Part shown: in pieces, positions 42,726 to 51,618 of the stretch
Numbering within the stretch: position 1 is the first letter of the stretch
How the letters are laid out: every line of letters begins with the position of its first letter
Source: Paenibacillus helianthi
GTDB taxonomy: Bacteria > Bacillota > Bacilli > Paenibacillales > Paenibacillaceae
Length of the DNA stretch: 64,000 bases
Reading direction: 5' to 3'
NCBI RefSeq assembly: GCF_001909055.1
Contig: NZ_LVWI01000037.1
Location: 124,001-188,000 of the forward strand
Position numbers and translations under genes: made by a program
Notes under the pieces: model-generated
Databases searched by the model: none
The model's input: the letters and a program-made list of their open reading frames with translations, nothing else
Told to the model about the DNA's origin: nothing

Positions 42726-43397
42726 ATGTTTAAGAATGTCTACAACTGGATTGATGAACGTCTGGATATTACGCCGATCTGGCGAGATGTTGCCGACCAC
42801 GAGGTTCCTGAACACGTCAATCCGGCCCATCATTTCTCTGCCTTTGTGTATTGCTTTGGAGGACTCACTTTTTTCATTACGGTTATTCAAATTTTATCAG
42901 GTATGTTTCTCACCATGTATTACGTGCCCGATATTATCAATGCTTATGCCAGTGTGGAATATTTGCAGACCAAAGTAGCTTTTGGTCAAATTGTGCGCGG
43001 TATGCACCACTGGGGGGCGAGCCTCGTTATTGTTATGATGTTCCTGCACACGATGCGGGTATTCTTTACCGGTTCCTACAAAGCGCCGCGTGAGATGAAC
43101 TGGGTAGTGGGGATGCTGATTTTTTTCGTGATGCTGGGCCTCGGTCTTACCGGCTATCTGCTGCCTTGGGACAATAAAGCTTATTTCGCTACCAAGGTTA
43201 CACTGGAGATTGCCAATTCCGTACCGGTCATGGGGCCGGTGCTGAAGGAGCTGATGCAGGGCGGAACCATCGTTGGAGCGGAAACGCTGACCCGTTTTTT
43301 TGCCCTCCATGTATTCTTCCTCCCGGCGGTCCTGCTTATTCTGCTCGTCGGACACTTTATTATGATCCGCAGACAGGGTATTTCTGGTCCGCTCTGA
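42726..43397 (+). CDS. qcrB: Menaquinol-cytochrome c reductase cytochrome b subunit
   Basis: A four-helix cytochrome b6-type subunit of 223 aa. Haem b ligand histidines lie in VRGMHHWGASLVIV and the later HTMRVFFTGSYK and FALHVFF/LVGHF segments; GYLLPWD is the Qo-site block. Split form, with the remaining helices in qcrC, as in Bacillus. AAAGGAGG lies about 10 nt ahead. Confidence 0.96.
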   Translation: MFKNVYNWIDERLDITPIWRDVADHEVPEHVNPAHHFSAFVYCFGGLTFFITVIQILSGMFLTMYYVPDIINAYASVEYLQTKVAFGQIVRGMHHWGASLVIVMMFLHTMRVFFTGSYKAPREMNWVVGMLIFFVMLGLGLTGYLLPWDNKAYFATKVTLEIANSVPVMGPVLKELMQGGTIVGAETLTRFFALHVFFLPAVLLILLVGHFIMIRRQGISGPL

Positions 43398-43427
43398 GCC
43401 CTGACCACAGCTAAAGGAGGAAATGCA

Positions 43428-44303
43428 ATGGCTCACGGAGACAACTCCAAAGAAAAGATTGTTTATGTGGGAGATTCCCGGGTACGGAGAGGCAATGGCT
43501 TCATCACACCACCGGATTACACGGCTTACCCCGGCAAATCGGAAGCCTTTATCCCTAACTTTCTGCTTAAGGAATGGATGGTAGGCGTAGTGGTGCTAGT
43601 AGGCATACTTGTCCTGACGATTTCTGAACCGGCTCCATTAGGGTTTCCGGCAAATGCCAGTGCTACAGTCATTCCGATTCCCGACTGGTATTTCCTGTTT
43701 CTGTACCAGTATTTGAAGCTGCCCTATGCTTCTGGCGATTATATCGTTCTGGGAACGCTTGGTGTGACAGGGGTAGCCTTTGGTTCGCTGCTGCTGGCTC
43801 CTTTTCTGGATACGGGCCGGGAACGCCGCTTCTACCGCCGTCCTATAGCCTCCTCGCTGATGTTCCTTTCCCTGGCTGCAATCATTTATCTGACCAATAC
43901 GGCCTGGACGGAATACAAGCATGAAATGGCTGAAACCGGCCAGATTCCCGAGGATGTACAGCGTGAGGAAAAAGCGGCTGAGAACAGGGCGAAGGGGTTA
44001 CCGACCACCAGCGCTGTCCAGACGAAAGAAATTGCTATCGTCGACAAGGACGATCCAGCGATGGCATTATACAAGCAGGCTACCTGTATCTCCTGTCATG
44101 CGGTTGATATGAAGGGGGGCGGAGGGCCGCCGTCACTGAGAGGCGTGGGAGACACCCATGATAAGGAAGCCATCCTCGCCATTATTAAGAATGGCCAGGG
44201 GCAGATGCCTCCAATGTATGATACTGCGATGTCAGCAGGTCTTAGCGAGCAGGATATCGATAGTCTGGCGGGCTGGCTTGCCAAACAAAAAAGCGAACAG
44301 TAA
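43428..44303 (+). CDS. qcrC: Menaquinol-cytochrome c reductase subunit IV/cytochrome c fusion
   Basis: A 291-aa fusion: N-terminal subunit-IV-like part with three membrane helices (PIPDWYFLFLYQYLKL is the PDWY-type Qo motif), then an outside-facing cytochrome c domain. The haem-binding CISCH is near residue 223 and the axial Met probably in GQMPPMYD. AAAGGAGG lies 8 nt ahead. Completes QcrABC. Confidence 0.96.
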   Translation: MAHGDNSKEKIVYVGDSRVRRGNGFITPPDYTAYPGKSEAFIPNFLLKEWMVGVVVLVGILVLTISEPAPLGFPANASATVIPIPDWYFLFLYQYLKLPYASGDYIVLGTLGVTGVAFGSLLLAPFLDTGRERRFYRRPIASSLMFLSLAAIIYLTNTAWTEYKHEMAETGQIPEDVQREEKAAENRAKGLPTTSAVQTKEIAIVDKDDPAMALYKQATCISCHAVDMKGGGGPPSLRGVGDTHDKEAILAIIKNGQGQMPPMYDTAMSAGLSEQDIDSLAGWLAKQKSEQ

Positions 44304-44320
44304 AATAATGATAACGCACA

Positions 44321-44351
44321 AACCTGATCGAGCCTGCGGTCGGGTTTTTGT
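44321..44351 (+). terminator. Terminator after qcrC
   Basis: AACCTGATCG/CGGTCGGGTT (44321-44330, 44337-44346, two G-U pairs), then T run. Confidence 0.8.
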
Positions 44352-44390
44352 ATGCATTCATACCAAGCTGCCACATTCGGGAGGTTAAGA

Positions 44391-45044
44391 TTGTATATGC
44401 CGGTTCACTGGTTTGAGAAATTATTTAAACACCGGGGAGTCATGTGGCTGCTCTTCATTGTGAATTTCCTCGGAACCATTTATGGATACATATGGTATGG
44501 TAATCAATTGGAATTCACGGCAGAAAATTATCCTTCGTGGCTGCTTCCGTTCGTTCCGGACAGTCCGACGGCAAGCTTGTTCTTTACACTCGCTTTGCTG
44601 TTGCTGCTTTTTCCACCCAAAGGGATCAAAGGAATGCTCGTCCGTGAGCTAATAGAAGCTCTGGCTGTTGTTACCTCGGTCAAATATGGCATATGGGCTG
44701 TCAGTATCATCTTTGCCGGAGGGGTTCAGGGAGATACAATAAGCCTGAAGGATTGGATGCTGGTCGTTTCGCATACCGGCATGGCGGTTGAGGCACTGAT
44801 CTACGCCCGGTTCTTCTCCTTCCGCAGAATGCTGCCGCTGGCACTGCTATGGGCTTTTGCCAACGATATGGTGGATTATTCGGAAGGTGTGTTCCCGTGG
44901 CTGCCGAATGTGCTCGAAGATAACGTAATCGGAGTACAATATTACACTATCGCTTTAACCTTTCTTAGTACTGCTGCAGCCTGGATATTCGGAGGCAGAT
45001 CCAGGAAGTCTAAACGGCTGGACAGGCCTCCGGTCAGGGGCTGA
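44391..45044 (+). CDS. ypjA: Membrane protein YpjA (DUF1405)
   Basis: A 217-aa protein with about six membrane helices, matching YpjA by position after qcrC and by the DUF1405 pattern (FIVNFLGTIYGYIWY, PSWLLPFVPDSPTASLFF). Function unknown. The TTG at 44391 is preferred: CGGGAGG (44378-44384) lies 6 nt ahead; the ATG at 44397 is a near alternative. Confidence 0.85.
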   Translation: MYMPVHWFEKLFKHRGVMWLLFIVNFLGTIYGYIWYGNQLEFTAENYPSWLLPFVPDSPTASLFFTLALLLLLFPPKGIKGMLVRELIEALAVVTSVKYGIWAVSIIFAGGVQGDTISLKDWMLVVSHTGMAVEALIYARFFSFRRMLPLALLWAFANDMVDYSEGVFPWLPNVLEDNVIGVQYYTIALTFLSTAAAWIFGGRSRKSKRLDRPPVRG

Positions 45045-45100
45045 AAGATGTTCTAACTCTTGTCCTCCTGCCATACATTTAGGGGTAGGAGGGATGTCTC

Positions 45101-45994
45101 ATGCCGTGCAGGACATATAGGGTGCTGACTGGATTGATGTTGTGCTGGCTGCTGGCCGGCATGAATGCTGGGACCGTTAATGCGGAAGCAGCAATGCAGG
45201 GGAGGGACGGCAGTCTTTCTGTTCAATCAGGAGATGCTGCAGGAAGTTATGCGCCGGCGCTCACTGCTAAGAATGCTGCCCAGCGGCTGGATGAAGCGGC
45301 CGAGGCTTTATATGGTTATGTGCTGGAAGGCGACGTGGTGAAGGCTAGACAGGAAAGCGGGAAGGTTTCACAGATTTTTGTATCGTCATCTTTTGAGGGC
45401 CTGACTTCTGTGGAAGGGATCAATGCGTTGTCAGATGTTATTATTGACTTAAAGGCGGCACTTGCCGCAGCGCAGGTTGATCCGGAGAAATGGGAAGCTG
45501 CCGCAGCAAAGCTCCGGCTTGCTGCCAACAGTCTAAACCATCCGCGTCAGCCGATGTGGCTGCAATATTATAAGCTGATCCGCGAGGATCTTAACGATAT
45601 GGAGCGGAGTGCCGCAGCGAATGATCTCAAAAGCTGGCAAGCTGCACTAGAACGTCTGCAGAGCAGGTACGATAACATCCGTCCTGCGATCATCATTTCC
45701 CGGCCCCCGGAAACGGTCAATGCGTTTGATTCATGGCTGTCCTACGCCGCCGGAATTCCTTCTGCCTCACAGCCTGTGGGCCGCGCACGGCTACTGGAGA
45801 TTATCTCTTACGGGCAGGATGCTGCCAGAGTACTGTTCGGCAAAGAAAGGGATGAACCTGCTTTGTCGCTACCGTTAGCATCGAAGGAATATGGAATTTG
45901 GGGAATGCTCGTGGCTATGTTTATTTTATCATCGCTTCTATATGCCGGTTACCGTAAATACCGCGGTGAAAGCCAGGAGTGGAAGCCGGTTTAG
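45101..45994 (+). CDS. ypjB: Sporulation-associated protein YpjB
   Basis: A 297-aa exported protein: signal peptide (about 1-29, ending VNAEA), a helical domain, and a C-terminal membrane helix (WGMLVAMFILSSLLYAGYRK) with a charged tail. Matches YpjB by order and layout; listed as sporulation-linked in Bacillus, role unclear. TAGGAGGG lies 7 nt ahead of the ATG. In B. subtilis ypjC follows directly; here the sugar cassette intervenes. Confidence 0.82.
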   Translation: MPCRTYRVLTGLMLCWLLAGMNAGTVNAEAAMQGRDGSLSVQSGDAAGSYAPALTAKNAAQRLDEAAEALYGYVLEGDVVKARQESGKVSQIFVSSSFEGLTSVEGINALSDVIIDLKAALAAAQVDPEKWEAAAAKLRLAANSLNHPRQPMWLQYYKLIREDLNDMERSAAANDLKSWQAALERLQSRYDNIRPAIIISRPPETVNAFDSWLSYAAGIPSASQPVGRARLLEIISYGQDAARVLFGKERDEPALSLPLASKEYGIWGMLVAMFILSSLLYAGYRKYRGESQEWKPV

Positions 45995-46028
45995 ACAATG
46001 TGGAGAACTAAAAGTAATAAATATAAAA

Positions 46029-46064
46029 AGAGTGCAGGCGGGGATCGTCTGTACTCTTTTTTTC
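46029..46064 (+). terminator. Terminator after ypjB
   Basis: AGAGTGCAGGCG/CGTCTGTACTCT (46029-46040, 46046-46057 region, two G-U pairs), seven T. Confidence 0.88.
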
Positions 46065-46158
46065 TGCTTTAACTATAAAAGTGATGTAATTTCAAAAGAA
46101 GATTAATAATCATACATATGAAATTTTTTTCGAGTCAGGTTATTTGACATTAAGGTGG

Positions 46159-46187
46159 TTGACACTACCAATAAAAGGGGTTAGTAT
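46159..46187 (+). promoter_or_regulatory. Sigma-A promoter of the sugar cassette
   Basis: TTGACA (46159-46164), 17-nt spacer, TAGTAT (46182-46187). Start point near 46194, directly at the operator. Confidence 0.8.
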
Positions 46188-46195
46188 GTAGCTAT

Positions 46196-46217
46196 AAAGT
46201 ATAAACGTTTATACTTT
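46196..46217. promoter_or_regulatory. LacI-type operator O1, 22-bp palindrome
   Basis: A perfect 22-bp palindrome with core TATAAACGTTTATA and the central CG typical of LacI-family operators. It overlaps the transcription start, so bound repressor should block initiation. The same core recurs at 49513-49528 just ahead of the LacI gene. Confidence 0.85.
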
Positions 46218-46264
46218 TGAGTGAATAAGATCGCAGAATGCTCAACAAACAAGGAGGGGTATAT

Positions 46265-47620
46265 TTGAAGAATCTTAAGCTGAGAAGTATTGTTTCATTT
46301 TTAATGGTTACTGTTTTTTTATCAGCCTGTAGCGCCGTTCCAACCAAAACGGATGGTACTAACACTCCGTCCAATGCTAAAACATCAGGATCTGATTCAT
46401 CTAAGCTCAGTTGGGATAAGGTTAATGACCCTTCGTTAAAAGGTCAGGAGATCAACGTTCTTGTTGTCGATACGGATGGGAAAATTGGAAAGATATTTAA
46501 ACAATTCACAGATGAAACAGGAATTAAAGTGAATGAGCTTGCCGTGGACTATAATTCTCTGTATGGAAAAATTACTACAGCAGCTTTATCTAACTCCTCT
46601 GATATTGATGTTTTTGAAATGGACACCATTTGGGCAGGTCAATTCTTCAAAGGGAATATTGCTGAAGATTTAACGAATATAGTTCCAGAAGATGTACAAA
46701 AGAAGTACACGAAATCCTCGCTCTCATCCGCCATGTTTGATAATCATCTGATTGGTATTCCTTACTATTCAAGCACCAAACACTTTTACTGGAATAAGGA
46801 TTTGCTAAAAAAGGCAGGTTATGAAGCTCCACCGAAAACCTGGGATGAATTTAGAGAAGTGTCCAAAAAGCTTACAACCAACGGCGTTTACGCTTCTGGC
46901 TGGTCATGGAAACAAGCGGAGAGCCTAATTTGTGATTATGTGGGCATGGTATATGCTTTTGGCGGGAATATGATTGGGGATGACGGTAAGCTTATTGTTA
47001 ACTCCAAGGAATCCATTCAAGCGCTGCAATATATGTCTGACTTAATAAATACGGATAAAACAGTTGATCCTGCAAGTATGCAATGGACAGAAGAAGATGT
47101 TAAGAATGCTTTCATGGCAGGTAAGATTGCAATGATGAGCAACTGGGAGAACATGTATCCTGACCTAAATGATCCGACTAAATCCAAAGTTGTGAACCAA
47201 AGTGATGTGGGTTTATTACCTGGACAAGGAAGTATTGTTTCTTCTTCAGTGACAGGCTCTGAAGGGATTGCAATTATGAAGTCCAGTAAAAAGAAGCAAG
47301 CTGCGCTCGCGTTCTTACATTGGATAGGCTCAAGAGAGTTTCAGATTCCGTTTTATTCGACCACGGGTACTTACCCTTCACTGGAAGAACTTTATTCGGA
47401 CCAAGAGATCATAAAAGCTGATAAGACGAAAACATTGGCAAAAATTATGCCGGAATTTCAATATGGGCACAATCGTCCGAATGCTCCTGGGTATGTGGAA
47501 TGGGCAGATATTTTATCAAGTCAGGTTTACTCTGGGTTGATGAAGCACCAAACACCGGAGCAATCACTGAAGGAAGCTTCAAGGCTAATCGACGATGCAA
47601 TACAAAAAGCTGCTAAGTAA
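46265..47620 (+). CDS. Sugar ABC transporter substrate-binding lipoprotein
   Basis: Extracellular binding protein (family 1 solute-binding type), 451 aa. Signal with lipobox LSAC, lipidated Cys at residue 22, then a Ser/Thr/Asn linker and a two-lobe domain (DIDVFEMDTIWAGQFF, IPYYSSTKHFYWNKDLLKKA, GSEGIAIMKSS). The TTG at 46265 follows AAGGAGGGG. Clearly AT-richer than the flanking housekeeping genes. Ligand unknown; the enzymes downstream suggest a beta-linked disaccharide or chito-oligosaccharide. Confidence 0.9.
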   Translation: MKNLKLRSIVSFLMVTVFLSACSAVPTKTDGTNTPSNAKTSGSDSSKLSWDKVNDPSLKGQEINVLVVDTDGKIGKIFKQFTDETGIKVNELAVDYNSLYGKITTAALSNSSDIDVFEMDTIWAGQFFKGNIAEDLTNIVPEDVQKKYTKSSLSSAMFDNHLIGIPYYSSTKHFYWNKDLLKKAGYEAPPKTWDEFREVSKKLTTNGVYASGWSWKQAESLICDYVGMVYAFGGNMIGDDGKLIVNSKESIQALQYMSDLINTDKTVDPASMQWTEEDVKNAFMAGKIAMMSNWENMYPDLNDPTKSKVVNQSDVGLLPGQGSIVSSSVTGSEGIAIMKSSKKKQAALAFLHWIGSREFQIPFYSTTGTYPSLEELYSDQEIIKADKTKTLAKIMPEFQYGHNRPNAPGYVEWADILSSQVYSGLMKHQTPEQSLKEASRLIDDAIQKAAK

Positions 47621-47643
47621 AGCCGGGTCTGGAGGGGAAGCAA

Positions 47644-48546
47644 GTGCAGAAAATTTTAACGGCTTCAAAGAAGGAACGTAAAGATATCCTCTTTGCAATT
47701 CTCTTGTTGGCACCTACGCTTTATCTCTTGTTAAGAATATTTATCCTTCCGATCATGCAATCACTCGTTTGGAGCTTTTTTAAATATAATTTAATGGATG
47801 GTTCAGCTATTGAGTACGTTGGTCTAAGGAACTATGTTGATATTTCGGTGCTGAATGACTTTTGGATTTCAATGAAAAATACAAGTTATTTCACCGGCTT
47901 CTCTGTGCTGGCGGAATTGGCTATCGGTTTCATCTGTGCCCTCCTGCTGAACCAAACCTTCACTGGGAGATCGTTCTTTAGAGGCATCATTATTATACCT
48001 TGGGCTATGCTTACGTTAGTTAACGGCTTGCTGTGGAATTCTATCTATCAACCTGGTTATGGCGCTTTGAATAACATCCTCCATCAATTGCATCTGCTGG
48101 AAGCTGGTACGAATCCGGTTTGGCTCTCTAGCTCCACCAATGTTGTGTTTTTTGCGGCCATATCGGATATTTGGAAAATGACGCCATTGATGACCTTGCT
48201 GCTGTTAGCGGGTATGCAATCCATTCCGGCCTCCTTATATGAGGCTGTTGCGATTGACGGAGCCGGTTTTTGGAGAAAAGTATGGCATGTGACCCTGCCT
48301 CAGATTAAGCCTTCTCTGCTGATTGCATTGGTGTTGCGAGTGATTGGTGCATTTAGGGTTTATGATATTTTAACGGTTTTTACGGCGAATCCGAATACTT
48401 CGGTTAGCTATTTAACCTATAATTTTGCCTTCCGATATTTTTACTTGGGCAGGGCTTCGGCGATGGCCTGGATTTCCACGATTTTCATCCTAATATTAAT
48501 TACCATCTATATGGTGCTGTTGAAAAGACAGCAGAAAGAACAATAA
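47644..48546 (+). CDS. Sugar ABC transporter permease (MalF type)
   Basis: A 300-aa membrane protein with six predicted helices and the EAA loop EAVAIDGAGFWRKVWHVTLP (about residues 199-218) that docks the ATPase. GTG start at 47644 after GGAGGGG. No ATP-binding subunit gene is in the cassette, so a shared MsmX-type ATPase encoded elsewhere is expected. Confidence 0.93.
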   Translation: MQKILTASKKERKDILFAILLLAPTLYLLLRIFILPIMQSLVWSFFKYNLMDGSAIEYVGLRNYVDISVLNDFWISMKNTSYFTGFSVLAELAIGFICALLLNQTFTGRSFFRGIIIIPWAMLTLVNGLLWNSIYQPGYGALNNILHQLHLLEAGTNPVWLSSSTNVVFFAAISDIWKMTPLMTLLLLAGMQSIPASLYEAVAIDGAGFWRKVWHVTLPQIKPSLLIALVLRVIGAFRVYDILTVFTANPNTSVSYLTYNFAFRYFYLGRASAMAWISTIFILILITIYMVLLKRQQKEQ

Positions 48547-48556
48547 AGGGGGAACA

Positions 48557-49495
48557 GTGTTGAGGAGAGCAGCGAAAACGGCCCATCCGTGGAGGATTCG
48601 TATATTTAAAGTCAGTCCGAGTGAGCTTATCCCTCCTTTCTATTTATGGATTGGCCTCTTACTACTAACGATATTTACCCTTCTACCCTTTCTTTATTTG
48701 ATTACTTCTTCCATCAGCCAGACCCAGGAGATTATTTCAGGGCATCTATTCCCTGATCTGCCGACGATTCAGAACTATTTGAAGTTGTTTCAAGGCGATA
48801 TAGGGAATGACTTTATTCAAGCGTTGGAGAATAGTATAACAGTCTCCTTATGGACCACCGCGGTTACGATTTTTGTTGGCCTATTTGCTTCTTATGCGTT
48901 AGCGCGAATTAAATTCCCGTTCCGGGTAACGTTACTCTTTGTAATATTAGCCATGCAGCTGTTACCATCCATCAGTATCATAGTTCCCTTATATATTATG
49001 ATGAGAGAGGGCATCTCGATTTCGATTCCATTTACATCTATGGTTATCCTGCATACAAAACCGCTCTTAGATACAACATGGTCATTGGTGATTGCTTATA
49101 TCGCAACGGGCCTACCCTTTGCAATCTGGTTAATGACCGGGTATTTCCAATCCATCTCCAAAGAAATGGAAGAAGCTGCTTATATGGATGGGTGCAGTAA
49201 AATAAAAACCATGCATAAAATCATTTTGCCACTGGCACTGCCTGGCGTTGCTGCTACTGCAATTTTCACTTTTTTAAATGCCTGGGATGAATTTATTTTT
49301 GCGAGTGCGTTTACCCAGACCTATGCGTCCAAGACGTTGCCCATTGCCGTGCGAGAATTTATTGGAAAACACAGCATAGACTGGGGCTTGATGACTGCCG
49401 GAGGCTTTGTTGCTTCGCTGCCACCTGTAATTCTTTCCCTATTTTTGTTCAAATACATCGTTAGCGGCTTGTCAGATGGGGGAATAAAAGAGTAA
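48557..49495 (+). CDS. Sugar ABC transporter permease (MalG type)
   Basis: A 312-aa membrane protein with six helices and the EAA loop EEAAYMDGCSKIKTMHKIIL near residue 210, ending in the family's YIVSGLSDGGIKE tail. Start at GTG 48557; TTG at 48560 is equally placed behind AAGGGGG. Partner of the permease just upstream. Confidence 0.93.
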   Translation: MLRRAAKTAHPWRIRIFKVSPSELIPPFYLWIGLLLLTIFTLLPFLYLITSSISQTQEIISGHLFPDLPTIQNYLKLFQGDIGNDFIQALENSITVSLWTTAVTIFVGLFASYALARIKFPFRVTLLFVILAMQLLPSISIIVPLYIMMREGISISIPFTSMVILHTKPLLDTTWSLVIAYIATGLPFAIWLMTGYFQSISKEMEEAAYMDGCSKIKTMHKIILPLALPGVAATAIFTFLNAWDEFIFASAFTQTYASKTLPIAVREFIGKHSIDWGLMTAGGFVASLPPVILSLFLFKYIVSGLSDGGIKE

Positions 49496-49512
49496 ACTTA
49501 AGGAGGTTTTAA

Positions 49513-49528
49513 ATATAAACGTTTATAT
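49513..49528. promoter_or_regulatory. LacI-type operator O2
   Basis: A 16-bp perfect palindrome, ATATAAACGTTTATAT, between the permease stop and the LacI gene. Shares TATAAACGTTTATA with O1. It could let the regulator control its own readthrough or initiation, or loop with O1 3.3 kb upstream. Confidence 0.8.
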
Positions 49529-49542
49529 AAACGCAGCGGCTG

Positions 49543-50607
49543 ATGTCAGACTTCATCAATGAAACCGCTGAAACAGGGAGATTGATTACGATTAAAAAGA
49601 TCAGTATTTTAGATATCGTGGAGAAGTCAGGGGTTTCGCTTGTTACTGTATCCAGAGTGCTGAATAATGTGCCCACTGTTCGTGAAGAAAATCGCCAGAA
49701 AGTATTGCAGGCTATCAAAGAACTGGATTACCGACCTAACTCAGCAGCACGCAGTTTGGCACGGGGAACAACGGGTTTAATCGGACTTACGCTGATTACA
49801 TTAAATGATACGGTATTCGATGGTATCGTACATTCTGTAAATGAACACTTGGAGGAGAATGGTTACCTCTTGGCGCTGTCGGTATCCTCGCCTAAAGAGG
49901 AAGAGGCCGGAAAACAAAATAGCTTTTTGTTTCAAGAGGATCGTGTGGACGGCATTATTGTGCTCTCTCCTTTGAACGAGAAACAAGTTATTTTGGAGCT
50001 GAAGCGTAAGAAAATTCCGTTCGTTATTATTGATAATCACTTAGAGAGTTCAAAAGCTCTAACAGTGAATGTGGATAATTATGCCGGAGGTTATAAAGCG
50101 ACCAAGCATTTGCTTGACTTGGGTCATACTCATATTGCTCATGTCAGCGGACCGGAGCATTTTCTCAGTGTCAGGGAGAGAAAGCGTGGATTTGCAGAGG
50201 CATTGGAACAAGCAGGGGTAGCTCCATGCATTGTAGCCCATACCGACTTCGGTATTCGCTGCGGCTATGAGATAGCGATGGGATGGATACAACAAGGAAT
50301 CCTTCCAACGGCTGTGTTTGCGGGGGATGATGCATTGGCACTTGGGGTCATGGATGCCTTCCGTGCCCATGGCTACCGCATACCAGATGACATTTCTATT
50401 ATAGGTTATGACGATCAGGTATTTGCCTCTGAAATCCATCCGCAATTAACAACTGTGCGGCAGCCTACGGAGCAAATGGGGAAAGAGGCAGTTCGGCTTT
50501 TGCTGAAACTCATCGAAGGTTCGAAGCGAAACAGTTCTGTGCTTCTACAGCCCGAGTTACTGATTAGACAAACAACAGCTAACTACAAACATAGAGAAAA
50601 GCAATAA
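49543..50607 (+). CDS. LacI-family transcriptional regulator
   Basis: A 354-aa regulator: HTH ILDIVEKSGVSLVTVSRVLN with the hinge helix RPNSAARSLA, then a periplasmic-binding-protein-type sensor domain (AVFAGDDALALGVMDAFRAH). The start is unsure. ATG at 49543 lacks a ribosome site and adds 16 non-conserved residues; TTG at 49582 has GGGAG only 1 nt ahead; a strong AAGGAGG at 49500-49506 has no usable start codon near it. Probably represses the cassette through O1/O2. Confidence 0.9.
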   Translation: MSDFINETAETGRLITIKKISILDIVEKSGVSLVTVSRVLNNVPTVREENRQKVLQAIKELDYRPNSAARSLARGTTGLIGLTLITLNDTVFDGIVHSVNEHLEENGYLLALSVSSPKEEEAGKQNSFLFQEDRVDGIIVLSPLNEKQVILELKRKKIPFVIIDNHLESSKALTVNVDNYAGGYKATKHLLDLGHTHIAHVSGPEHFLSVRERKRGFAEALEQAGVAPCIVAHTDFGIRCGYEIAMGWIQQGILPTAVFAGDDALALGVMDAFRAHGYRIPDDISIIGYDDQVFASEIHPQLTTVRQPTEQMGKEAVRLLLKLIEGSKRNSSVLLQPELLIRQTTANYKHREKQ

Positions 50608-50628
50608 TAGTCGTAGGGGTGAGATCAA

Positions 50629-51618
50629 TTGAACTACTACTTGGGTGTGGATGCTGGCGGCACGAAAACTTACGCTATCATTACGGATGAGTCCGGGCGC
50701 TGGCTGGCAAGTGGTACTAGTGGCCCAGGCAATCATCAGATTAACGCAGATATAGCAAATGCAAATATTAAAGCTGCCGTATTCCAGGCTTTGAATCATG
50801 TACATCTTCAACCTGCAGATATAAGAGTAGCTTGGTTCGGTTTGGCAGGGGCAGATCGGGAAGCGGATTATAGGGTATTAACGCCAATGATTCAGCAATT
50901 TGGCTTTCCTGATTTCCATATTGTATGTGATACCATTATCGCCATGCGTGCGGGAACGACTAAGTCATATGGAGCTGTACTTGTATGCGGGACCGGTATG
51001 AATGCAGCAGGGATTGGCAAGCAAGGTGAGACGGTTCAGTGTGGCGGATTTGGGTATTCATTTGGTGATTTTGGAGGGGGTGAGGAGCTTTCCATTGAAG
51101 CGTTCCGGACCGTGATTCGCGCCTGGGAAGGGCGCGGTATGCCCACCCTGCTGACGGGTTTAATCCCTCAGGCCCTGGGTTATGGTTCAGTAGCAGAGAT
51201 GTTTCATAGTTTTCTTGACCATCATAAGCGTATTCCATCTGACTTGACGAAGCTGATCTTCGATGCGGCAGCAAGGGAGGACAATGCTGCTATTCAGATT
51301 TTGCAAAGACAAGGTACTGAATTAGGCTTATCGGCTAGGGCTGTTATAGAACGTTTACAGTTGCAAGGGGAGAACTTCGATCTCGTGCTGGCCGGAAGCG
51401 TATTGACAAAAGGCAGCAGTGAGTTCATCCATCCTTATATTTCCAAAGAGGTCCTTGAAGTTGCACCGGGTTGCCAGTTGAAGCTTTTGACAGTGGAACC
51501 GGTGGTGGGTTCAATTTTGCTTGCGATGGAGAAAGACGGAATAACGATCACATCTTCGATTTATGAAAAGTTAGATGAAATAGCTGACATCAAAGGAGTT
51601 GTCTGCAATGGAAAATAG
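50629..51618 (+). CDS. BadF/BadG-type sugar kinase (GlcNAc kinase-like)
   Basis: A 329-aa ASKHA-fold ATPase like eukaryote-type N-acetylglucosamine kinases: phosphate-1 loop YYLGVDAGGTKTYAIITDE, GLAGADREAD, CDTIIAMRAGT, VLVCGTGMNAAGIG and GYSFGDFGGGEEL, and adenosine loop VLAGSVLTKG. TTG start at 50629 after GGGGTGAG. Overlaps the GH4 gene by 11 nt, so kinase and hydrolase are coupled. The acceptor may be an amino sugar or an imported disaccharide. Confidence 0.88.
   Translation: MNYYLGVDAGGTKTYAIITDESGRWLASGTSGPGNHQINADIANANIKAAVFQALNHVHLQPADIRVAWFGLAGADREADYRVLTPMIQQFGFPDFHIVCDTIIAMRAGTTKSYGAVLVCGTGMNAAGIGKQGETVQCGGFGYSFGDFGGGEELSIEAFRTVIRAWEGRGMPTLLTGLIPQALGYGSVAEMFHSFLDHHKRIPSDLTKLIFDAAAREDNAAIQILQRQGTELGLSARAVIERLQLQGENFDLVLAGSVLTKGSSEFIHPYISKEVLEVAPGCQLKLLTVEPVVGSILLAMEKDGITITSSIYEKLDEIADIKGVVCNGK

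Noticed and set aside
46065..46158. Insertion-sequence ends flanking the sugar cassette
   Set aside because: I looked for inverted or direct repeats and transposase fragments at both edges and saw none.
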